Of a DNA stretch of 5,099 nt, positions 1 to 4,660 are shown in pieces. The notes beneath the pieces are model-generated. The model was given only the letters and a program-made list of their open reading frames with translations, was not told the origin of the DNA and ran no database searches. Each line of letters starts with the position of its first letter. Within the stretch, counting starts at the first letter, position 1. A program made the translations under genes and the position numbers. Source of the stretch: a bacterium (GTDB lineage Bacteria; Desulfobacterota; DSWW01); contig JAUWSZ010000267.1 of the NCBI GenBank assembly GCA_030609865.1, positions 1 to 5,099 on the forward strand, written 5' to 3'.

Positions 1-2
1 AA

Positions 3-98
3 TTGGTAGTTTACGTTACAAAGTTCCTGGCCGAGTGTGATCCGGAGGTGGCCTCCCTGGACCCGACCCCTGAACCCTTGCGGCGCAAGCCGCTTTAG
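3..98 (+). CDS. Possible C-terminal tail of a rightward gene entering from the left edge
   Basis: Frame 3 is open from the window edge to a TAG at 96-98 and encodes 31 residues beginning LVVYVTKFLAECDPEVASL and ending EPLRRKPL. The other two plus frames stop early (TAG at 7-9, TGA at 38-40). The third codon positions are mostly G or C, like the neighbouring genes, and the composition looks like a real protein end. No family is recognisable from so short a piece. Its stop would overlap the stop of the leftward methyltransferase gene by 3 bases, a tail-to-tail arrangement. The alternative is that this is simply chance open frame. Confidence is limited because only the last 96 bases are visible. 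Confidence 0.38.
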   Translation: MVVYVTKFLAECDPEVASLDPTPEPLRRKPL

Positions 99-1138
99 GG
101 CTTGTTTCTACCCGGCCGGGATTCGCCTCGTTGTTCGGCGAGGATGCGCTGATCCCTCTCCTTGATGTGTTCTTTGGACCCGACGATAGGGTGCAGCTCC
201 AGCCGGGGGGAATACCGGCTGTTCGGGACCGTTCGCCCCAGTGCCTCGGCCATGGCCCGGATGTGATGCGGGCCGGCTCCGCAGCAGGCGCCGATGTACT
301 CGATTCCCATCTCCTTTGCCTCGAGGGCATAGGCAGCCATCTCCCTCCTGGTCAGCATGAAAGGGTCGAGTTCGAGGGGGAAGGCAGGGTCTCCATGGAT
401 CTCCTGGGCCTGGAAATAGGGCTTGTCCGGCGAACAGTGGTAGGCCACCGGCTGTGTGGCGACGTAGCCCGGGACGGCCTGCCGAAGCCTGGCGGCCAGG
501 GGCAGCATCATGGCCGGGTCACGGAAGCAGTTGATCCCAACGATGTCCGCGCCTGCATCCTTGAGGTGCTTGAACGCGTCCTCCAGGCGGACGCCATCCA
601 GGGTCTTGTCCTGGTACTTGAATCCCAGGGTGATCATGGCGGTCTGGCCTGCGGCCTTGATTGCCTCCAGGGCGATCTTCGCCTCCCCGAGATACTCGAT
701 CGTTTCGGCGATGTAGAAGTCCGTCCGTTCGAGCCCCTGGTATTCGATCTGTTCGTCGAACTGGCGGCGGGTCTCGGCGTGGGTCGCGGGATCTTCCGGA
801 TCGTAGACCCAGGTGTTGCAGAGATTCCCTGCCACCAGGATCCCGTATTCGTCCGCCACCTCTCGGGCCAGACGGGTCGCAGCCTGATTGATCTCCGCGA
901 GGGCCCCCTGCATGCCGATGTCCTTGAGCTTCTCTTCGTGGGCGTAGTAGGCACAGGCCTGGATGACGTCGGCTCCGGCCCGCGCGAAATCGATGTGCAG
1001 TTGCCTGACCACCTGCGGGTCTTCGACAACGACCTCCGGGGTGTACGGGCCGGCACGAACGTAGCCTCTGCGCTCGAGTTCGAAGATCATGCCGCCGTCC
1101 CCGAGGACCACGTCGTTCTTCAGCCTGTCCAGAATCAT
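95..1138 (-). CDS. Homocysteine S-methyltransferase family protein, BHMT-like
   Basis: A complete 347-residue zinc-dependent methyltransferase of the Hcy-binding TIM-barrel family, expected to be cytoplasmic and to move a methyl group to homocysteine to make methionine. The zinc ligands are visible: C204 in GINCFRDP and the pair C285-C286 in YIGACCGAGPHHIRA. The N-terminal GDGG (residues 13-16) and FYIAE (E145) match homocysteine-binding positions of betaine-homocysteine methyltransferase (D26 and E159 in human BHMT, from memory). Segments such as LERRGYVRAGPYTPE (22-36) resemble BHMT closely, so BHMT is a better match than MetH or MmuM. The betaine-site tryptophan (human W44) is Y32 here, while Y77 is kept as Y65. 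The protein ends about 45-60 residues before mammalian BHMT, so the C-terminal oligomerisation arm is short. A GGGAG lies about 9-10 nt before the ATG. It follows a membrane-protein gene by 29 nt, so the two are probably cotranscribed. Whether the methyl donor is betaine is inference. Confidence 0.93.
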   Translation of the reverse strand: MILDRLKNDVVLGDGGMIFELERRGYVRAGPYTPEVVVEDPQVVRQLHIDFARAGADVIQACAYYAHEEKLKDIGMQGALAEINQAATRLAREVADEYGILVAGNLCNTWVYDPEDPATHAETRRQFDEQIEYQGLERTDFYIAETIEYLGEAKIALEAIKAAGQTAMITLGFKYQDKTLDGVRLEDAFKHLKDAGADIVGINCFRDPAMMLPLAARLRQAVPGYVATQPVAYHCSPDKPYFQAQEIHGDPAFPLELDPFMLTRREMAAYALEAKEMGIEYIGACCGAGPHHIRAMAEALGRTVPNSRYSPRLELHPIVGSKEHIKERDQRILAEQRGESRPGRNKP

Positions 1139-1167
1139 CCCTTACCGCTCCCAAGACATGTTGTCGC

Positions 1168-1563
1168 TCACCCGGAAGACACTATCGTTTTCAGCCATTC
1201 GAGCAGGTCGTTGTAGTATGTCTGGAGCAAGGCCAGGAAAAGCACGATCAGCAGGATCGCCACAATCGTGAAGAAGGGATCGCTCGTTTCGGACATCTTC
1301 TCCCGGATCCTTTCGCCCGGGCCCAAGAGAAAAGAGAACACGAACAGGAGGATGACAATCGAAGCGAGTCCCGCGATGACGAGTCCTATGATCTGCTTGA
1401 TCGGCAGGGGTTCGCTTTCTTTGAGTGCGCCGGGCTCAAAGTATTCTGACAGCGACTGCGCCATGATGGGTCCCGGGTCTGCGAAATGCGCGCAGGCGCT
1501 GAAGCCGGAGAGGGGAGGAAAAAGGGAGACCAGGACCAGGACGCACAAGAGGCTTGCCTTCAT
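1168..1563 (-). CDS. Small membrane protein with signal peptide and two further hydrophobic segments
   Basis: A 131-residue protein of unrecognised family. The N-terminus (MKASLLCVLVLVSLFPPLSG) is a typical signal sequence, with possible cleavage near SACAHFA (residues 22-28). A polar stretch follows (about 29-55), then a hydrophobic helix at about 57-80, a charged linker GPGERIREKMSETSD (81-95), and a second helix at about 97-115. The end is amphipathic (TYYNDLLEWLKTIVSSG). It would therefore sit in the inner membrane with an exported N-terminal segment. FSAC at 21-24 is a poor lipobox, so a lipoprotein is possible but not favoured. An in-frame ATG 60 bases upstream is rejected because a full AGGAGG precedes the chosen start. 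The BHMT-like gene follows after 29 nt. No sequence link between the two functions is visible; I do not know its role. Confidence 0.72.
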   Translation of the reverse strand: MKASLLCVLVLVSLFPPLSGFSACAHFADPGPIMAQSLSEYFEPGALKESEPLPIKQIIGLVIAGLASIVILLFVFSFLLGPGERIREKMSETSDPFFTIVAILLIVLFLALLQTYYNDLLEWLKTIVSSG

Positions 1564-1572
1564 GTAATCGCG

Positions 1573-1578
1573 CCTCCT
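1573..1578 (-). promoter_or_regulatory. Ribosome binding site of the small membrane-protein gene
   Basis: The minus strand reads AGGAGG here, 9 nt before the ATG at 1563. This decides the start in favour of the signal-peptide form and against the upstream in-frame ATG at 1623, which would add 20 charged and polar residues before the signal sequence. Confidence 0.7.
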
Positions 1579-1588
1579 ATTCAGCGAG

Positions 1589-1617
1589 CCGAAGGCGGTT
1601 TCCGCCGGATTTTTTTT
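1589..1617 (+). terminator. Intrinsic terminator-like hairpin with T8 tract, plus-strand direction
   Basis: GGCGG (1594-1598), a TTT loop and CCGCC (1602-1606) form a 5-bp GC stem. CC (1589-1590) and GG (1607-1608) can add two pairs across a bulge. An A and then eight T residues follow (1610-1617). Read on the plus strand this is the layout of a rho-independent terminator. It sits between two divergent genes, so the only transcript it could stop is one running antisense to the membrane-protein gene towards the gene at 1758. On the minus strand the same bases form a hairpin in the 5' leader of the membrane-protein mRNA. Confidence 0.5.
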
Positions 1618-1678
1618 CAACATCTAGGTCTACAGGGTAGAGAGGAAGCCGACGGAAATCAAGGCGGCACACACTCTC

Positions 1679-1707
1679 TTTTCACTGAAACGTGAATCTG
1701 CTATAGT
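1679..1707 (+). promoter_or_regulatory. Sigma70-type promoter for the 86-residue membrane-protein gene
   Basis: TTTTCA (1679-1684, four of six to TTGACA) and TATAGT (1702-1707, five of six to TATAAT) are separated by exactly 17 nt. The expected transcript start is near 1714, giving a leader of about 44 nt with a GGGAG ribosome binding site at 1744-1748. This is a consensus match by eye only. Confidence 0.45.
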
Positions 1708-1757
1708 CCTCCTCCGGGCAACGGTTTGCCGGCTGCCGGAACAGGGAGCGTCGAGGT

Positions 1758-2018
1758 ATGCGTTATGTGCTCGTTTTTGTCCTCGTGGCGTCCGTCGTAA
1801 TGACCTTCATCTTTGCCGACCACTTCCCCGGATTCCTCGCAGTATATCACAGGCTTCAGGAGGCGAACTGGACCGTTCGATCCTGGGTGGGAATGGCGAG
1901 TCCCCGTTCCTCCCAATTGTCGGAACGGAAGTTGAAAGAGACCGAACAGATCCTGCGGGAAGAGTCACCGGCAAAGAAGAAAGTCACCGAGCAGGACCTG
2001 GAGGAATACCAGGAATAG
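1758..2018 (+). CDS. Small single-pass membrane protein with charged C-terminal tail, unknown function
   Basis: An 86-residue protein of no family I recognise. Residues 2-19 (RYVLVFVLVASVVMTFIF) form one hydrophobic helix without a clear cleavage site, suggesting a signal anchor. A short region with aromatic residues follows (22-45), and then a highly charged, probably helical or coiled-coil tail (about 50-86, rich in E, K and Q). With R2 before the helix, the orientation of the tail is uncertain by the positive-inside rule. A GGGAG ribosome binding site at 1744-1748 lies 9 nt before the ATG, and a good promoter is visible upstream. The gene is divergent from the other small membrane protein and is transcribed alone. 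The large hairpin of element A begins one base after its TAG, so the mRNA would end in or run through that structure. Confidence 0.62.
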   Translation: MRYVLVFVLVASVVMTFIFADHFPGFLAVYHRLQEANWTVRSWVGMASPRSSQLSERKLKETEQILREESPAKKKVTEQDLEEYQE

Positions 2019-2019
2019 C

Positions 2020-2116
2020 AGCTATCCCTGTTCCGAATGAGATTTGATTGGGCTCCGTCTCTCCCTCCCCCTACAAAGTCGCCCTGCACAAATCTCATTC
2101 GGAACAGGAGATAGCT
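2020..2116 (+). repeat. Element A: long hairpin repeat with conserved 42-nt loop
   Basis: Arms 2020-2046 and 2089-2116 pair over 27 positions with one bulged A (2109). The loop is 2047-2088. Core 2041-2096 matches element B on the other strand at 4536-4588, 47 of 53 aligned positions by hand count with one 3-nt gap. The loop has GGGC (2050-2053) and GCCC (2081-2084), which could form an inner stem, around a C/T-rich stretch. It starts one base after the stop codon of the gene ending at 2018. No T tract follows, so it is not a standard terminator, though it could protect mRNA 3' ends. Confidence 0.85.
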
Positions 2117-2134
2117 CCAGAGGGCCCCACGCCT

Positions 2135-2209
2135 AATTCGGGGACAGCCACTGAACTCGAATTCAGGGACAACCAGCCAATTGCCGAGTTCAGTGGCTGT
2201 CCCCGAATT
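2135..2209. repeat. Element C: perfect 25-bp inverted repeat, REP-like
   Basis: Arms 2135-2159 and 2185-2209 are perfectly complementary over 25 bases around a 25-nt spacer. The first 16 bases of the left arm (AATTCGGGGACAGCCA) recur at 2160-2175 with two changes, so the unit also contains a tandem direct repeat with a 25-nt period. This layout resembles REP/BIME palindromes associated with IS200-like RAYT transposases. No transposase gene is in the window, so that class is inference. It lies 35 nt beyond the acyl-CoA dehydrogenase stop and could act as a transcript-end structure for that leftward gene. Confidence 0.85.
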
Positions 2210-2244
2210 GCCCACCCGTTTCGACCAGACGTGCTTCGACACCC

Positions 2245-3387
2245 TCACAGGCCGGCGAGGTAGTCTCTGGCGATGATCATCCTCTGGATCTGATTCGTGC
2301 CCTCGAAGATCTGCAGCACCTTCGCGTCGCGCATCATCCTCTCCACCGGTGTGTCCTTCAAGTATCCATACCCGCCCATCATCTGCACTGCGTCGGTCTT
2401 GACCCGCATGGCCATGTCCGAGGAATAACACTTGGCCATCGAGGCATACCGGCGGACCGACGGGTGGCCCTGGTCCTGCATGCGGGCGGCCCGATAGACG
2501 AGCGAGCGGGCGGTCTCGATTCCCATCAGCATGTCTGCCAGCATGAACTGGATGCCCTGAAAGGTAGAGATCGCCTTTCCGAACTGAGATCTCTCGAGTG
2601 CGTAACGGGCAGCCACCTCTGTTGCTCCATCCGCAAGGCCGAGCGACAGGGCGGCGATCAGGATACGGGTCTCTGCAAGGCCCTCGACCAGAAGCCCCCA
2701 CCCCTCTCCCTCACCACCGATGCGCGCCTCCTCAGGGACGAAGGCATCCTCCAGGATGAGTTCCGTCGTAGGGGAGGCCCGCATGCCCATCTTGTCTTCC
2801 TTCTTGCCAATGCGAACCCCCGGGTTTTTCTCCTCGACCAGGTAGGCGGTGATGCCCTGCTTCTTCAGGGCGGGATCCAGGGTGGCAAAAAGGATGAAGA
2901 CCTTGGCGACCCCACCGTTGGTGATGAAGCACTTGGCCCCGGTCAGGCGGTATCCCTTGCCTTCTTTGCTGGCCCTTGTCTGGAGCGAGGCCGCATCTGA
3001 ACCGGCCTCCGGTTCCGTCAGGGCAAACCCGACGATGTGCCCCTCCTCCACGATGGTGGGCAGGAAGCGCGACTTCTGGTCTTCCGTCGATCCGGCTACG
3101 AGGGGGGCCAGACCGGCGAGGTGATTCACGAGCATCAGGCTGCTCGAGCCGTCCACGCGGGCGATTTCCTCGGTAACGAGGCAGCACGTCACGGCGTCGG
3201 CGGGTACCCCGCCGTACGCCTGAGGGATCTTGAGCTTGAGCAGGCCCTGTTCGACGAAGAGCCTGTGGATGTCTTCCGGGAACTCCTGGGAGGCGTCCAT
3301 TTCCGCGGCACGTGGGGCAATCCTCTCCTGAGCCAATCGTCTGATCGACTCCTTGAGCACCCGTTGCTCTTCTGTCAACTCGAACAT
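2245..3387 (-). CDS. Acyl-CoA dehydrogenase (FAD-dependent, short/medium-chain type)
   Basis: A complete 380-residue soluble flavoenzyme expected to make the 2,3-double bond in an acyl-CoA and pass electrons to electron-transfer flavoprotein. Domains run in the usual order: an N-terminal helical domain (about 1-115), a middle beta domain with the family signature FALTEPEAGSD (121-131) and CFITNGG (153-159), and a C-terminal helical domain (about 230-380) with RSQFGK (266-271), MMGGYGYLKDTPVER and QIFEGTNQIQ. The glutamate of that last motif (E362) is at the catalytic-base position of short- and medium-chain enzymes. Length is typical. The ATG at 3387 is preceded by GGAGAG at 6 nt spacing. It lies 19 nt after the BadH-like SDR, so they form an operon. 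Chain length and substrate cannot be read from sequence; the SDR neighbour makes an alicyclic acyl-CoA possible (AliB/BadJ type), while a straight or branched acyl-CoA is equally open. Confidence 0.95.
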   Translation of the reverse strand: MFELTEEQRVLKESIRRLAQERIAPRAAEMDASQEFPEDIHRLFVEQGLLKLKIPQAYGGVPADAVTCCLVTEEIARVDGSSSLMLVNHLAGLAPLVAGSTEDQKSRFLPTIVEEGHIVGFALTEPEAGSDAASLQTRASKEGKGYRLTGAKCFITNGGVAKVFILFATLDPALKKQGITAYLVEEKNPGVRIGKKEDKMGMRASPTTELILEDAFVPEEARIGGEGEGWGLLVEGLAETRILIAALSLGLADGATEVAARYALERSQFGKAISTFQGIQFMLADMLMGIETARSLVYRAARMQDQGHPSVRRYASMAKCYSSDMAMRVKTDAVQMMGGYGYLKDTPVERMMRDAKVLQIFEGTNQIQRMIIARDYLAGL

Positions 3388-3406
3388 GTCGGTCTCTCCG
3401 CGTCTG

Positions 3407-4153
3407 TCATCCGGCCATGGTCAGGCCGCCGCTCACGCTCAGGACCTGGCCGGTCACGTAGTCCGAGACCGGCGAGGCAAAGAAGGCAACCGCCCGGGCG
3501 ATGTCTTCCGGCTTGGCAACCCTGCGGAAGGGGATGGCCCTCTCCAGGGCAAGGCGGACCTTTTCCGGTTGTTCCCGGAACAGATCCGTATCCGTCGGGC
3601 CGGGGCAGACACAGTTCACGTGTATCCCGAATCGCGCCATTTCCCGGGCCAGGGACTTGGTGAAGGCGATGACCCCTCCCTTCGCCCCGGCGTATACCGT
3701 CTCGCCAAGGCTGCCCACTCGACCCGCATCGCTTGCTATGTTGACGATCTTCCCCTCCTTGCCTTCCACCATGTGCTTGCACGCCGCGTGCGAGAAGTTC
3801 AACACCCCCTTGAGGTTGATGCTGATCACCTTGTCCCAGAACTCCGGCTCCGTATCCACGAAGGGTTGAATCTTGTCCCAGCCTGCGTTGTTCACCAGGA
3901 TGTCGATCCGACCGAATTGCTGGCAGATTTGTTCGATTGCCTTTACCACTGCCTGGCTGTCCGCCACATCCACGGGCAGCGCCATGGCCTGTCTCCCGAT
4001 GGACTCCACTTCCCGGGCCGTCTGGGCGGCCGTGTCCGGGTTCAGGTCGCAAACAGCGATGTCCGATCCCCTCCGGGCCAGCTCCAGGGCGATGGCCTTT
4101 CCGATCCCCTGACCCGCACCGGTCACAATGGCCTTCTTGCCTTCCAGCTGCAT
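3407..4153 (-). CDS. Short-chain dehydrogenase/reductase, BadH-like 3-hydroxyacyl-CoA dehydrogenase
   Basis: A complete 248-residue classical SDR, one Rossmann domain, cytoplasmic. The cofactor motif is TGAGQGIG (11-18), and D36 at the end of the second strand favours NAD over NADP. NNAG is at 88-91. The catalytic tetrad is N113, S141, Y154 and K158. From memory, several segments are very like BadH, the 2-hydroxycyclohexanecarboxyl-CoA dehydrogenase of Rhodopseudomonas: NNAGWD with DTEPEFWD, IVNIASDAGRVGS, CPGPTDTD, and the end GQVLSVSGGLTMAG. This resemblance is closer than to FabG, but it is recall, not an alignment. A longer reading from 4204 is rejected because a strong AAGGAGG stands 5 nt before the ATG at 4153. 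It is the first gene of a two-gene unit with the acyl-CoA dehydrogenase. If BadH-like, it oxidises a 2- or 3-hydroxyacyl-CoA to the ketone after dehydrogenation and hydration. Cyclohexanecarboxylate or benzoate use is inference. Confidence 0.93.
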   Translation of the reverse strand: MQLEGKKAIVTGAGQGIGKAIALELARRGSDIAVCDLNPDTAAQTAREVESIGRQAMALPVDVADSQAVVKAIEQICQQFGRIDILVNNAGWDKIQPFVDTEPEFWDKVISINLKGVLNFSHAACKHMVEGKEGKIVNIASDAGRVGSLGETVYAGAKGGVIAFTKSLAREMARFGIHVNCVCPGPTDTDLFREQPEKVRLALERAIPFRRVAKPEDIARAVAFFASPVSDYVTGQVLSVSGGLTMAG

Positions 4154-4158
4154 GATGT

Positions 4159-4165
4159 CCTCCTT
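4159..4165 (-). promoter_or_regulatory. Strong ribosome binding site of the SDR gene
   Basis: The minus strand reads AAGGAGG followed by ACATC and the ATG at 4153. This spacing of 5 nt fixes the start of the SDR at MQLEGKKAIVTGAG and rules out the upstream ATG at 4204. Confidence 0.8.
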
Positions 4166-4230
4166 GTCTACAACAGGTAAGGAACTTCCACTCAACCCGG
4201 TCATGGTTTCGTTCTCAGTTGTGGCACTAG

Positions 4231-4254
4231 AGATAAAACAAACCCCTTCGGGGT
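4231..4254 (-). terminator. Terminator-like hairpin with T-rich tail between the AKR and SDR genes
   Basis: On the minus strand, ACCCC (4254-4250), a GAA loop and GGGGT (4246-4242) are followed by TTGTTTTATCT. A 5-bp GC stem with a T-rich tail suits intrinsic termination of transcripts coming from the aldo/keto reductase, about 400 nt upstream. The same bases overlap a perfect TTGACA, so this could instead be part of the SDR promoter. Confidence 0.38.
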
Positions 4255-4259
4255 GTCAA
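4239..4259 (-). promoter_or_regulatory. Candidate promoter -35 (TTGACA) with palindromic spacer upstream of the SDR operon
   Basis: The minus strand carries a perfect TTGACA at 4259-4254. The spacer contains the palindrome CCCCGAAGGGG. The best -10 by eye is TTTTAT after 15 nt (four of six), which is weak and closely spaced. If real, the leader to the SDR start is about 80-90 nt and the palindrome would be an operator-like site between -35 and -10. It competes with the terminator reading of the same bases. Confidence 0.28.
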
Positions 4260-4272
4260 ACACTGAAGGACA

Positions 4273-4297
4273 GGGGTCGGGGACCAGGGATCAGGGG
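4273..4297 (+). other. G-quadruplex motif in the SDR upstream region
   Basis: Four G runs (GGGG, GGGG, GGG, GGGG) with loops TC, ACCA and ATCA fit the G3+ N1-7 pattern. The segment is also a degenerate tandem of CAGGGRTC-like units. It lies on the strand opposite the leftward genes, about 120 nt upstream of the SDR start. Folding is not shown. Confidence 0.5.
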
Positions 4298-4511
4298 TCA
4301 GTCCCAACCCCCAGCCCCGTTGGGTAGACGGGGGATAGCGGCGGGGCATCTGCGGCCGCCACGGCCACTTGCGAGGAGGTTTCAATCTACTGAGAAAACG
4401 AATAGGGATCAAACAGGGGATAACAAGTGACAAGGGAAAGTGAGCAGTGCCGGAGTATGCTGGTAGGCGCACAGCAGACTGTCGCCATTCTCCAGAGAGA
4501 GCTCGAGTAGT
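4298..4511. other. Non-coding intergenic stretch without a recognised gene
   Basis: Together with 4154-4297 and 4512-4660 this belongs to a 507-nt gap between the aldo/keto reductase and SDR genes. I see a small hairpin (CCCCGT 4315-4320 with ACGGGG 4328-4333, 7-nt loop, no T tract), a GCGGCCGC palindrome near 4352-4359, and a purine-rich region at about 4372-4445. Short open frames cross it on the minus strand, but they run through the inverted repeat of element B and lack family resemblance, so none is called. Confidence 0.5.
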
Positions 4512-4614
4512 TCGGTGCTGTCCAGGGTTCCCTCGGAGATTTGCGCCGGGCGACTTCGGGGGAGCGGGAGACGGAGCCCAAGCAAATCGGAGAGGGAACC
4601 CTGGACAGCACCGA
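4512..4614 (-). repeat. Element B: long hairpin repeat sharing its core with element A
   Basis: Arms 4512-4534 and 4592-4614 pair perfectly over 23 bases. A 4-by-4 unpaired patch follows (4535-4538 against 4588-4591), and then six more pairs (ATTTGC 4539-4544 with GCAAAT 4582-4587). The core at 4536-4588 is homologous to element A in opposite orientation. The outer arms differ in sequence from those of A but keep GTTCC/GGAAC at the same place. The outer arms also resemble the arms of element C (AGTTCGGTGCTGTCC at 4509-4523 against AGTTCAGTGGCTGTCC at 2187-2202). It lies about 50 nt beyond the aldo/keto reductase stop. Confidence 0.87.
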
Positions 4615-4660
4615 TCCGCAAGCCTCTTTCGGAACATAGCGACAATTGTACGTGACGCCA

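Noticed and set aside
76..94. Hairpin CTTGC-GGC-GCAAG just beyond the methyltransferase stop as a terminator
   Set aside because: The stem is short and neither strand has a T tract after it.
131..1216. Long plus-strand open frame (361 codons) antisense to the methyltransferase
   Set aside because: It mirrors the GC-biased codons of a clear BHMT-like gene on the other strand and shows no protein family features.
1564..1623. Upstream ATG extending the small membrane protein by 20 residues
   Set aside because: It would bury the signal sequence and the AGGAGG; the start at 1563 has both a good ribosome binding site and a typical signal peptide.
2020..2116. Element A as an ordinary rho-independent terminator
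   Set aside because: The loop is 42 nt and no T tract follows either arm; the shared core with element B points to a repeat family instead.
2048..2263. Plus-strand 71-codon open frame inside elements A and C
   Set aside because: It encodes only the repeat arms and low-information sequence, and its GTG/ATG context lacks a ribosome binding site.
1856..2701. Minus-strand open frame (281 codons) crossing the repeats and the end of the acyl-CoA dehydrogenase
   Set aside because: It is out of frame with the dehydrogenase, runs through both palindromes and is rich in R, G and P, typical of a shadow frame.
3353..4180. Plus-strand open frame (275 codons) antisense to the SDR
   Set aside because: The SDR on the minus strand has complete catalytic motifs; the antisense frame has none.
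4376..4391. GGTTTCAATC resembling the end of some CRISPR repeats
   Set aside because: It occurs once, with no regularly spaced copies nearby.
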